From Crocinitomix sp. (lineage in GTDB: Bacteria; Bacteroidota; Bacteroidia; Flavobacteriales_D; Crocinitomicaceae): DNA of 64,000 nt. The position numbers were made by a program, and so were the translations under genes. How positions within the stretch are numbered: position 1 is the stretch's first letter; each line of letters starts with the position of its first letter. The DNA lies in assembly GCA_013138735.1 (NCBI GenBank), contig WTCE01000013.1, forward strand, positions 1 to 64,000. The letters are read 5' to 3'. This document shows positions 26,448-34,964 of this stretch, one piece after another. The notes under the pieces were generated by a model, which was given only the letters and a program-made list of their open reading frames with translations, was not told the DNA's origin and ran no database searches.

Positions 26448-26786
26448 ATGGAGAAGGAAGATCAACAATTAAAAAACACATTACAAGAAGCGCATGATCA
26501 CGACTCACCATCCTTGAGTTTTACAGCCAATGTAATGCGTAAGGTAGAAGCGAAGCGTGCTGCTAAATTGAAACCAATTATAGGGAAATGGGCCTGGATA
26601 TTAATTGCCGTTTTATTGCTTGGTGTAATTTCAACGCCTGTCCTATCTAATTGGTCATCTCTATCTTCAGAAACAATTGACATGCTCATTCCGCACATAA
26701 AATTAGGACTAACAATTACCATAATGAGTGGGCTCTTCATTCTATTTGATGAATTTTTTCTTCGCAAAAGAAAAACCACTACTTAG
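26448..26786 (+). CDS. putative membrane anti-sigma or sigma-associated protein
   Basis: The 112-aa protein has a soluble N-terminal half (residues 1-45, LKNTLQEAHDHDSPSLSFTA and NVMRKVEAKRAAKL) and two hydrophobic segments (WAWILIAVLLLGVISTPVL, LGLTITIMSGLFILF). It lies 25 bp downstream of the ECF gene. The topology and order resemble the anti-sigma genes that follow ECF sigma genes in Bacteroidota, but no zinc-binding anti-sigma motif is seen. The assignment rests on context. Confidence 0.5.
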   Translation: MEKEDQQLKNTLQEAHDHDSPSLSFTANVMRKVEAKRAAKLKPIIGKWAWILIAVLLLGVISTPVLSNWSSLSSETIDMLIPHIKLGLTITIMSGLFILFDEFFLRKRKTTT

Positions 26787-26802
26787 TCAGTAACCAGCAC
26801 AA

Positions 26803-27309
26803 ATGAAAATTCAAAAAGCCATTGCCACAGATACGGAACTTATTTTTACACTCTTAAAATCTGTTGCGGCGCACATGCGTGAACAAGGCATTATGCAATG
26901 GAATGAAAACTATCCAACACTAGAACATGTTATTGGGGATATAGTCGCTGAAAACGTCTATTTAGGCATGGAGGATGGAATTATAATGGGCGTTATCTCC
27001 ATTGATGCCAATCAAAGTCCAGAATATGACGAAATGCCTTGGAAGTATACTGATGGAAAAGTTTTAGTCGTTCACCGATTAGCCGTTTCGCCAAGCGCTC
27101 AAAAAAAAGGAATTGGCAAACAATTAATGGACTTTGCGTTGAACACAGCAATTGAGGAAGGCTACACTGCTATTCGATTAGATGCCTATAGCAAAAACCA
27201 AGGCACCTTGCATTTTTACGAAAATAGAGGATATCAAAAAAGAGGTGAAATTTACTTTCCGTATCGAGATGAACCGTTTTATTGCTATGAAAAATTGGTG
27301 AGGCAATAG
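26803..27309 (+). CDS. GNAT-family N-acetyltransferase
   Basis: This 168-aa protein uses acetyl-CoA to acylate an amine. The GNAT signature is visible as VLVVHRLAVSPSAQKKGIGK QLMDFALNTA, with the Q/RxxGxG/A pyrophosphate loop KKGIGKQL, and the last strand is FYENRGYQKRGEI. Substrate unknown. Its stop codon lies inside a 22-bp tandem repeat. Confidence 0.88.
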   Translation: MKIQKAIATDTELIFTLLKSVAAHMREQGIMQWNENYPTLEHVIGDIVAENVYLGMEDGIIMGVISIDANQSPEYDEMPWKYTDGKVLVVHRLAVSPSAQKKGIGKQLMDFALNTAIEEGYTAIRLDAYSKNQGTLHFYENRGYQKRGEIYFPYRDEPFYCYEKLVRQ

Positions 27310-27353
27310 GGGATTAGGCAAGAGGCAATAGGGGATTAGGCAAGAGGCAATAG
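27300..27353. repeat. 22-bp direct tandem repeat overlapping a stop codon
   Basis: The unit GAGGCAATAGGGGATTAGGC plus AA occurs twice exactly (27300-27321 and 27322-27343), followed by a 10-bp partial copy (27344-27353). The first copy contains the last two codons and TAG stop of the acetyltransferase. In each unit the same TAG recurs. A change in repeat number would leave the protein unchanged. Confidence 0.9.
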
Positions 27354-27430
27354 TTTGATAGACAATTATTGATTGTTTAATGGGAATAATCAAATTCCAA
27401 AAACATTACACTGCATGCCTATTGTCTAAA

Positions 27431-28348
27431 TCAAATAAAAGTCCCTGCCGCCTTCAACTTTGGCTTCCAATAGGTTGAGTTTTCAATTTCAGTAATGATC
27501 ACGCCTTTACTTGTTGAGGCATGCACCATGATTAATTTTTCTCCTTTTTTATTGATTACCAAACCAACGTGTGAGATGTTTTTGCCTGATGAAAAGAACA
27601 ATAAATCTCCGCGATAAGCATCATTCACTTTTACCTTTTTTGCCCCATTTAATTGAGCAGAAGCTGTGCGAGGAATCACGAATCCATATTTCTTATGCAC
27701 ATAACCAACTAAACCTGAACAATCAAAGCCTTTTGGATCTGTACCCGCCCAAGCATATTTAACACCTACCAATGACTTTGCATAAACCACCATTTTTTCG
27801 CGAATGCTGTTATTGCCTGAATTGTTATTTGTATTTGTTGAAGAACCATCTGCTACAACGACTGGATCATCCTCATCAGGTTCTTCAAACTTCATGTCTG
27901 GCTTGGCCTTAATTCCTTTTAATTCATTTAATCTAAAGGATTGAATTTGATCTGCCGAACCATTTAATCGTAGCTTTTTAAACTTCGTTTCTAACTCAAC
28001 CAAATAAGTTTTTAAACTAGCAATTTCATGATAATGTGCCGCCAAATAATCTTTGATACTTTCACTATCCATAAAATCTTTATAGGAAATTACGGCTTCA
28101 TTAATGGCATAATCATGTCGCTTAAACCATTGATCATCATTAGACAAACGGAATAAAGCCAAAGATTTATAAAAAGACGGTAGCCCACTATAATCATAGG
28201 CAGGCATGGCAATTAACTTGGAAGATTTGCGCAACACTTTCGTATAATAACCTTGGTCATATAGAATTTCTAATTGATCAATTTTTCGATCTTGACTCAT
28301 TCCGAGAAAAGAACAAAAAACAAAGCCGATTAAAAACAGGTATCTCAT
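27431..28348 (-). CDS. secreted NlpC/P60 (C40) peptidoglycan hydrolase
   Basis: The 305 residues start with a signal peptide (MRYLFLIGFVFCSFLGMS). After an N-terminal helical region (residues 20-170), the C40 domain shows catalytic Cys in GFDCSGLVGYVHKKYGF, His in ISHVGLVINKKGEKL and a third residue, His, in IMVHASTSKGV. It should cleave D-Glu-meso-DAP type bonds in cell-wall peptides. The PG-binding or targeting role of the helical part is unknown. Confidence 0.88.
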   Translation of the reverse strand: MRYLFLIGFVFCSFLGMSQDRKIDQLEILYDQGYYTKVLRKSSKLIAMPAYDYSGLPSFYKSLALFRLSNDDQWFKRHDYAINEAVISYKDFMDSESIKDYLAAHYHEIASLKTYLVELETKFKKLRLNGSADQIQSFRLNELKGIKAKPDMKFEEPDEDDPVVVADGSSTNTNNNSGNNSIREKMVVYAKSLVGVKYAWAGTDPKGFDCSGLVGYVHKKYGFVIPRTASAQLNGAKKVKVNDAYRGDLLFFSSGKNISHVGLVINKKGEKLIMVHASTSKGVIITEIENSTYWKPKLKAAGTFI

Positions 28349-28518
28349 ATTACAAATTTAGATTGAAAAATGCCTGATTCCCTTTAAAATCAGAACATGT
28401 ATCCACAACTTTTTGTTAATTCTATATACAGATAAAATCATGCCAACTCTATTTTGTCTTACTTTTGTAGATTAGGGTGCGCAGAAAGCGTTCTCGATCC
28501 AACAAAATTTAGGCTGTT

Positions 28519-29637
28519 TTGAAATATTACATAATAGCAGGCGAAGCTTCAGGTGATTTGCACGGAAGCAATTTATTAAAAGCTTTAAAGGCAAAAGATC
28601 CACACGCTGAAATTCGTTTTTGGGGAGGTGATCAAATGCAAGCTATTGCCGGAAAACCGGTTAAGCACATCAAAGATTTGGCCTTTATGGGCTTTGTTGA
28701 AGTTATTGCCAATTTGCGTACCATTCTATCTAATATTTCATTTTGTAAGCAAGACATTTTAGACTTTGCTCCCGACAAATTAGTGCTGATAGATTACCCT
28801 GGATTCAATTTACGCATAGCTGATTTCGCTACAAAAAATAATATTGAAGTACACTATTATATCTCTCCACAAATTTGGGCGTGGAAACAGAATCGCGTGC
28901 ATAAAATTAAGCGAACGGTTAACGAAATGTACTGCATTTTGCCATTTGAACAAGCATTTTACAAAAAGTTCGACATGGATGTTCATTATGTCGGACACCC
29001 TTTGGTGGATGCGATTCAAAATTTTAAAGAGACGGCTTTATCTAGCACCGAGTTTCAAACTGAATTTGACTTAAACGGCCATCCAATAATGGCTTTATTA
29101 CCGGGCAGTCGTTTGCAAGAAATTAAGACCAAACTTCCCATAATGCTTGAAGCCGCAAAGGCTTATGAAAATATGGAGATCTTAATTGGAGGTGCGCCAA
29201 ATATTCCAGAAAAATTCTATTTGGATTTAGCTAAAAACATCCCTATAAAAGTAATCCCTAATCGGACTTATGATTTATTAAACCAGGCCCATTTAGCCAT
29301 GGTTACTTCAGGAACGGCAACGTTGGAAACAGCTTTATTCAAAGTGCCTCAGGTTGTTTGTTATAAAGGCAATCCTATTTCTGTCGCCATTGCCCGCAAG
29401 TTAATTAAAGTGGATTATATCTCTTTAGTTAATTTGATAATGGGCAAAGAAGTGGTAAAAGAATTGATTCAAAAAGAATTGACTGCAAAGCAAATCAACG
29501 CAGTACTTTTACCCATGCAAGATCCAAATAATGAAGCTAGAAAGAATTTGATTGCGTCCTATAATGAATTAGAAACATTATTAGGCGGTGGCGGTGCTTC
29601 TGATAAAACAGCATCATTATTGGTAGGTAATACATAA
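28519..29637 (+). CDS. lpxB: lipid-A-disaccharide synthase
   Basis: This 372-aa glycosyltransferase joins UDP-2,3-diacylglucosamine and lipid X to make the lipid A disaccharide. The family motifs are YYIIAGEASGDLHGSNLL at the N-terminus, WGGDQM, ISPQIWAWKQNRVHKIKR, VGHPLVDAI, LLPGSRLQEIK and VTSGTATLETALF. The first codon is TTG 28519 (no better ATG). The SpoIID-like gene begins one base past the stop. Presence of lpxB shows an outer-membrane-bearing organism. Confidence 0.95.
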   Translation: MKYYIIAGEASGDLHGSNLLKALKAKDPHAEIRFWGGDQMQAIAGKPVKHIKDLAFMGFVEVIANLRTILSNISFCKQDILDFAPDKLVLIDYPGFNLRIADFATKNNIEVHYYISPQIWAWKQNRVHKIKRTVNEMYCILPFEQAFYKKFDMDVHYVGHPLVDAIQNFKETALSSTEFQTEFDLNGHPIMALLPGSRLQEIKTKLPIMLEAAKAYENMEILIGGAPNIPEKFYLDLAKNIPIKVIPNRTYDLLNQAHLAMVTSGTATLETALFKVPQVVCYKGNPISVAIARKLIKVDYISLVNLIMGKEVVKELIQKELTAKQINAVLLPMQDPNNEARKNLIASYNELETLLGGGGASDKTASLLVGNT

Positions 29638-29638
29638 T

Positions 29639-30826
29639 ATGCGAAATCTGACCTATATTTTACTTGTATTGTTTTCTTTCAGGGGAATGGCACAAGAATT
29701 GGATATTGGTGTGATGCGTGATTATACCTTGGGCACGATAGAAATCTCTTATCTCAAAGGAAATTATGAAGTGATTGGAGACACCAATTTAATCACGAAT
29801 ATTTGGAAAGGACAATCCCTTTTATTAAAGCGAAGTGGCGAAAAGATTAAGGTAGTAAAAGCAGACAAAACCATTGGCTTTTATGATAGCTTGAGCATTC
29901 GTTCTATGACGGATGATAATAGTTTAAAACTGCAATGCTTAGCACCCTCCTCGAAAAAAACGAGGCGCTATATGGATGATTTCATACTCACGCCTGAAGG
30001 TGACAATGCTATCCGCTTGATTAACCGCGTTGAAATGAAGAACTATTTAGGCGGTGTTGTTGAGAGTGAAGGCGGCGGTGGTAAACATTTGGAATATTAT
30101 AAAGTTCAGGCGATTTTAAGTCGTACTTATGTTTTAGGGCACTTATACAAACACAGAAAGGAAGGCTTTCAAGTCTGCGACCGTGTGCATTGTCAAGCCT
30201 ATCACAATATGTTGATTCACACGCCACGGATCACAGAAGCCGTTGAAGCTACACGCGGTGTTGTGATGCTCAATAAAGCTTTAAAACTGGCACAAGGCTT
30301 TTATTTCGCAAACTGCGGTGGACAAACCAGTGAATCTGATTTTGTTTGGAATGAATCTGTGTCACATTGTAAAAGCATTATTGATACATTCTGCATTAAA
30401 TCAAGACAAGCCAATTGGACCAAAGAAATCAATGCGAGTGATTGGAAAAACTATTTGGTCACTCATTTTGGCTATCCAGCGGACGATCCTGTATTTGGAC
30501 CAATGATGTTTAATTTTTCGCAACCTACCCGCAAAGCTTTTTATCAATATCCCCAATTAGGAATTCCATTACGAGATTTGCGTATCAAATTTCGCTTAAA
30601 GTCAACCTGGTTTTCTTGTAAAAAAGTAGGAGATAAAATTGTGCTAACGGGTAAAGGATTTGGACATGGTGTTGGCGTTTGTCAAGAAGGTGCCATGGGC
30701 ATGGCTCGGAATGGTTTCACAGCCGATCAAATCTTAAACTTCTATTTTACAGACATCCATTTAATGAATTATTTTAATTGGAGTTTTTATAAGCAGAAGG
30801 AATCTGTTGAAGAGCCGAGTTTTTAA
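29639..30826 (+). CDS. SpoIID/LytB domain protein
   Basis: This 395-aa secreted protein carries a signal peptide (MRNLTYILLVLFSFRGMAQ) and the SpoIID/LytB domain: YLGGVVESEGGGGKHLEYYK, AILSRTYVLGHLYKHR, CQAYHNM, YFANCGGQTSESDFVW and GKGFGHGVGVCQEGAMGMA. SpoIID is a lytic transglycosylase of Gram-positive sporulation. Bacteroidota have non-sporulating relatives linked to cell-wall turnover. The gene starts one base after the lpxB stop, so both are likely transcribed together. Confidence 0.85.
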   Translation: MRNLTYILLVLFSFRGMAQELDIGVMRDYTLGTIEISYLKGNYEVIGDTNLITNIWKGQSLLLKRSGEKIKVVKADKTIGFYDSLSIRSMTDDNSLKLQCLAPSSKKTRRYMDDFILTPEGDNAIRLINRVEMKNYLGGVVESEGGGGKHLEYYKVQAILSRTYVLGHLYKHRKEGFQVCDRVHCQAYHNMLIHTPRITEAVEATRGVVMLNKALKLAQGFYFANCGGQTSESDFVWNESVSHCKSIIDTFCIKSRQANWTKEINASDWKNYLVTHFGYPADDPVFGPMMFNFSQPTRKAFYQYPQLGIPLRDLRIKFRLKSTWFSCKKVGDKIVLTGKGFGHGVGVCQEGAMGMARNGFTADQILNFYFTDIHLMNYFNWSFYKQKESVEEPSF

Positions 30827-30903
30827 GTTAATTTAATTGCTTTTGATTGAACGCATCATCCTTAGCCATAATTTCTTTACTTTAGACTATTAAATAATAG
30901 CCC

Positions 30904-31730
30904 TTGATTAAACATATATTCATAATAATTTCCTTTCTCGTATCATTCTCTTGTGAAAAGCAGGGAAATTTCGAACCTAAAAGTGGAGTAATAAAAGGTG
31001 AAAGAAATATTGATTTTCAACACTTTGGGATAAGTCTGAAAATGTTATTTTCAGACTTATCCCAAAAGACTATGATGTCGAGTATTTCAATCCGAGTTTG
31101 CTAATAAATTTAGATTTTAGTAGAAGCCGTTTCTCGACAGGAATTGATTGGTATTTTGAGTCTATTCACTATAGTCTTATGACGCCCAAAAAGCTCGACA
31201 TCTATGTAGGCTCTCTACCGACAAAATTGAAATATTATTATGTTAACGAAGAGCTTTATGCTGAAATTGATTTTGGAATAATATTTAGCCAAAATGAGCT
31301 GAAGGAAATTTCACTTATTAATAATCGAAATTATTTTAATAATAACTATGGTGCGATTAATGAACTAGAAATCACAAATGAAAATCTATTTAATAATTTT
31401 TCAAATCAATTTGCCGCAATAGAATCACAGGACTTTTCTCGCCCTAATGACACCCTGAAAATGACTGGAAATGGCTACCAATGTTTGAATGATTCTTATA
31501 TGATTTATAAACGGAGGCTACTCATGAAGAACAACGGTACAAGCATGGAGTTTTCGTGGTTAGGGGATGCTGATTTTTCTTATTATAACGGTACTGCAAT
31601 CGTAAACACGAATATACTTATTCAAGAAAATGCAGACATTCCTTCAAAGGTTAACCTCGATAAAGAGAGGGATTGTCGCCCAATGAGTGGCACACAGGCC
31701 TCGAGCGCTCTTTATTACGCACCGCATTAA
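30904..31730 (+). pseudogene. hypothetical lipoprotein gene broken by a frameshift
   Basis: Frame 1 encodes a lipoprotein start (MIKHIFIIISFLVSFSCEK, Cys17) and continues to a stop at 31104. The remaining coding quality moves to another frame from about 31022 (TLWDKSENVIFRLIPKDYDV) to 31730. The codon phase changes from 1 to 0, as after the loss of one base around 31018-31023, immediately before a perfect 19-bp hairpin. The C-terminus ends ASSALYYAPH. No family is recognised. It may be a sequencing error or a recent inactivation. Confidence 0.65.
31024..31066. repeat. perfect 19-bp inverted repeat inside the broken lipoprotein gene
   Basis: TTTGGGATAAGTCTGAAAA (31024-31042) and its exact reverse complement (31048-31066) are separated by TGTTA. 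Such long perfect palindromes are rare in coding DNA. The frameshift in the gene falls within a few bases of its left edge. Both arms are read as codons in the second frame. Confidence 0.9.
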
Positions 31731-31784
31731 GCGTTAATAACATGCTTGCGGTTTGGGAATTGGCAAATAAGAATTTGGTCTTAA

Positions 31785-31877
31785 ACTAATCCTTCAAGAG
31801 TTAATCTGAATAAAGAAAAAATTAACCGCCGGAAGAGTGGCAGTTTTAATCCAGTTCTTTATATTGTCCCAAATTAA
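31785..31877 (+). pseudogene. decayed partial copy of the preceding lipoprotein's C-terminus
   Basis: A stop-free run of 30 codons ending in TAA at 31877 reads TNPSRVNLNKEKINRRKSGS then FNPVLYIVPN. It parallels the end of the gene just upstream (IPSKVNLDKERDCRPMSGTQ then ASSALYYAPH): P-S-K/R-V-N-L-x-K-E, then R, S-G, and L-Y-x-x-P. It is a short, divergent tail of a tandem paralogue with no start or 5' part left. Confidence 0.6.
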
Positions 31878-32008
31878 ATTTGGATTAATCTTTAGTCTAA
31901 TCGAACTAACAAAAATTTCAATATATTCACACAGAAATTCAGTACATCACAATCTTTTCAATTGAAAGAGATAACAATTACTAGGTGTGAAAACAAAAAA
32001 CAAAAACC

Positions 32009-32395
32009 ATGGAAAATAAAATTACAGTTAAAAGCGAATACAACTCATTAGATAAACTTATTGATTTTTTAAAAGGTGAAGCTTCTTATGAAAGTTCTAT
32101 AGATTATGATATTTGGGATATTAGAACAGATGCGAATGGGCAAATGGAAAAATGCGTGCTCATTAAGAAGAGTTCAATGCATGGCATGAAAGTATATTTC
32201 AGTCAAGAAAATGAGTTAATGATGTCTTACATTATACCAAATAAAGTGATGAATGCCTATTTTGGGAAAAGTGTAAAAGCGCGTAGAAATATCCTTGAAG
32301 TTATTACAGGAGGCATAAAGAATGTAATGCTTTCTGGATCACAAAAAAAAGCATTTCAAGAAATGGAATTAATATTCCAGAAAATAGCGGCCTAA
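32009..32395 (+). CDS. hypothetical protein
   Basis: This 128-aa protein has a start supported by a clear ATG after a 278-bp gene-poor interval. It is mixed alpha/beta: LDKLIDFLKGEASYESSIDY then DIWDIRTDANGQMEKCVLIK, a beta-hairpin YFSQENELMMSYIIPNKVM and two C-terminal helices. No family could be recognised and no motif suggests a function. Confidence 0.55.
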   Translation: MENKITVKSEYNSLDKLIDFLKGEASYESSIDYDIWDIRTDANGQMEKCVLIKKSSMHGMKVYFSQENELMMSYIIPNKVMNAYFGKSVKARRNILEVITGGIKNVMLSGSQKKAFQEMELIFQKIAA

Positions 32396-32436
32396 TATAT
32401 TCAGTCAAAAATAACTACGTATTAATTAAGTTGCTA

Positions 32437-34344
32437 TTACAGCACATTTGCTTTAATTGACGCGACCACCTCAGGATTCAATAGTGTTGAAATATCACCT
32501 AAATTATCCACTTCTCCGCAGGCGATTTTTCTTAAAATTCGGCGCATAATTTTACCTGAACGTGTTTTAGGTAAACCATTTGTAAATTGAATCTTATCCA
32601 ACTTTGCAATGGGTCCAATTAAATCTGCAATGAGTTGATTGATTTCCTTTTTTAGATCTTCCTCATTTTTGGATAGGCCCTCCCCTTTCAAAGTCACATA
32701 ACCATAAAGCGCGCTTCCTTTTATATCATGTGGAAAACCAACAATAGCAGATTCTGCAACCAACGGATGCTCATCAATCGCATCTTCAATTGGTGCGGTT
32801 CCTAGATTATGACCAGAAACGATTATGACGTCATCCACTCTTCCCGTAATTCTATAAAGGCCATTTTCATCTCGCAAGGCGCCATCACCCGTAAAATAAT
32901 TCCCTGGAAAAGCAGAAAAGTAAGTCTCGCGATAGCGATCATGATTGCCCCAAATAGTTCGGGCAATAGAAGGCCACGGATATTTTATACATAAGCTACC
33001 TTCTTGCTTATTCCCTTCCAATTCTAGCCCATCTTTGTCGAACAAGGCAGGTTGAATTCCGGGTAATGGTAAGGTCGCATAAGTTGGTTTTGTTTCCGTC
33101 ACATTTGGAATTGGAGAAATTAAAATTCCGCCTGTTTCTGTTTGCCACCAAGTATCCACAATTGGGCAATTTTTCTTTCCAATATGATCATTATACCAAT
33201 GCCACGCCTCTTCATTTATTGGCTCGCCCACCGTGCCTAATATTTTTAAACTCGATAAATCATAGCCCTTTACATTGTCTAAACTTTCTTTTGCCAAGGC
33301 TCGAATTGCTGTTGGCGCCGTATAAAATTGATTGACTTTATGTTTTTCAACAATCGCCCAAAAGCGACCACAATCTGGGTAACTTGGCGTTCCCTCAAAC
33401 ATGACTGTTGTAGCGCCATTCGCGAGGGGGCCATAAACGATATAACTGTGTCCGGTAATCCACCCAATATCTGCAGTGCACCAATACACATCATCCGCCT
33501 CATATTGGAAGACGTTTTTAAATGTATAAGCTGAGTAAACCATATAACCTGCAGTTGTATGCACCATTCCTTTCGGCATTCCTGTAGAACCTGAAGTATA
33601 TAAAATGAATAAAGGATCCTCTGCATCCATAATTTCTTGTGCACAAATGGGAGATGCAGCATCCAATTCAGGTTGCAACCATTTATCTCGTCCACTTTTT
33701 AGTTGAATATTAGAATCAATTCTTTTGGCGACCAAGACCGTTTCAACAACGGCACATTCTAATAAGGCTTCATCAACAATCCCTTTCAAATCAATGGTTT
33801 TATCACCACGAAAAGATCCGTCTGAAGTGATGACCATTTTACAATCGCTGTCATTAATTCGAGTCGCCAAAGCAGTGGAAGAAAAGCCAGCAAAAACCAC
33901 CGAATGAATTGCTCCAATGCGAGCACAAGCCAAAACAGATACTGCTAATTCAGGAATCATGGGTAAATAAATACAAACCCGATCTCCTTTGCCTACTCCA
34001 TTACTTTTTAAAACATTCGCAAAGCGATTTACCCGATTGGATAATTCCTTATAACTAATATGCAAAGCCGCTTCATTCGGATTATTTGGCTCAAATAAAA
34101 TGGCCGTTTTATCACCCCGCTTTTCAAGGTGTCGATCGATACAATTTTCTGTAATATTTAATTGAGCGCCTTCGAACCATTTCACCTCAGGCTTTGCAAA
34201 GTCCCACTCTAAAACCTTGTCCCATTTCTTATGCCAAACAAAATTATCTTCCGCAATAGCAGCCCAAAAGGCTTCTGGTTCGGCTACAGATTTTTGATAA
34301 GTGCTTTTATAGTTTGCAAGGCTTTTTATTTGGTAGTCGCTCAT
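32437..34344 (-). CDS. acs: acetyl-CoA synthetase (AMP-forming)
   Basis: This 635-aa enzyme activates acetate to acetyl-CoA through acetyl-AMP. The ANL-superfamily motifs are visible: LFILYTSGSTGMPKGMVHTT (A3, P-loop), VDTWWQTETGGILISP (A5), YFTGDGALRDENGLYRITGR (A7/A8), and the catalytic Lys region LPKTRSGKIMRRILRKIA (A10). The length is typical (about 630-650). It is a single-gene unit, convergent with the hypothetical gene at 32009. Acetylation of the A10 Lys is the usual regulation in the family. Confidence 0.95.
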   Translation of the reverse strand: MSDYQIKSLANYKSTYQKSVAEPEAFWAAIAEDNFVWHKKWDKVLEWDFAKPEVKWFEGAQLNITENCIDRHLEKRGDKTAILFEPNNPNEAALHISYKELSNRVNRFANVLKSNGVGKGDRVCIYLPMIPELAVSVLACARIGAIHSVVFAGFSSTALATRINDSDCKMVITSDGSFRGDKTIDLKGIVDEALLECAVVETVLVAKRIDSNIQLKSGRDKWLQPELDAASPICAQEIMDAEDPLFILYTSGSTGMPKGMVHTTAGYMVYSAYTFKNVFQYEADDVYWCTADIGWITGHSYIVYGPLANGATTVMFEGTPSYPDCGRFWAIVEKHKVNQFYTAPTAIRALAKESLDNVKGYDLSSLKILGTVGEPINEEAWHWYNDHIGKKNCPIVDTWWQTETGGILISPIPNVTETKPTYATLPLPGIQPALFDKDGLELEGNKQEGSLCIKYPWPSIARTIWGNHDRYRETYFSAFPGNYFTGDGALRDENGLYRITGRVDDVIIVSGHNLGTAPIEDAIDEHPLVAESAIVGFPHDIKGSALYGYVTLKGEGLSKNEEDLKKEINQLIADLIGPIAKLDKIQFTNGLPKTRSGKIMRRILRKIACGEVDNLGDISTLLNPEVVASIKANVL

Positions 34345-34608
34345 GGTTTAAAAATTTATGCTCTCTAAATAGTGCCTGGTTGGCAATAGACGAACTTTTA
34401 CAAATCAAATAAATTTTGAGAAATAGTTTTCGTTTTTTCTTTAGGAGATACCTAAGCATCAGACGACAAGAAAAAACGGAAAATAGACTCGAAAGAGTTG
34501 ATTTTAATTTTGCTGTATTTCCCGACCAGACACTAAATATAAGGACTTGAATAAAAATATTGAAAAATGAAGGAGATAATGTTTCTCATTCGTTCATTAT
34601 GCAATCGC

Positions 34609-34815
34609 TTATTTCTTCATAAACCGAGTTGTGATAATTTGAGAATCTGAAAATAATTGAACCGAATAAATTCCAACAGTCAAATCTTGTACATCAATCT
34701 GTCCTAAATCTGGGATCGCTATAATTTCATTCGTTGTAGGATTGAAATAACTATCCATTCCGCTATCCATATTTTGCGCAATTTCTCTAATTATATTTTT
34801 GTCTGAATTAGCCAT
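34609..34815 (-). pseudogene. chimeric remnant: UPF0158-like start fused to a T9SS sorting-domain end
   Basis: The 68-residue frame begins MANSDKNIIREIAQNMDSGM DSYFNPTTNEIIAIPD, matching the N-terminus of UPF0158-type proteins (helix, then a GMxxYxNxxTxEIxxIPD strand pair). It then continues LGQIDVQDLTVGIYSVQLFS DSQIITTRFMKK, which is the tail of a T9SS type A sorting domain (D-V-x-x-L-x-x-G-I-Y-x-V). The protein is far too short for either parent. The best explanation is a deletion joining the 5' end of one gene to the 3' end of another. A purpose for the fusion is unlikely. Confidence 0.6.
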
Positions 34816-34964
34816 AAAAACAACTGTGTTTATCCTCTTTTATAAGATCTAATACTTTATGCAAACCTGAACCTACGGCTATGGGAATTCGCTCATAAAA
34901 ATATAGCCTTTCACTATTTCCCAGCCTTTATTACGCCATTTTTATACTATCACAGGTTATTAAC

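Noticed and set aside
28353-28360. TAAATTTG on the minus strand just before the NlpC/P60 gene
   Set aside because: It lies only 5 bases from the start codon and no TTG box is found at the right distance.
33066-33695. Long opposite-strand ORFs within acs
   Set aside because: They are shadows of the highly conserved acetyl-CoA synthetase reading frame.
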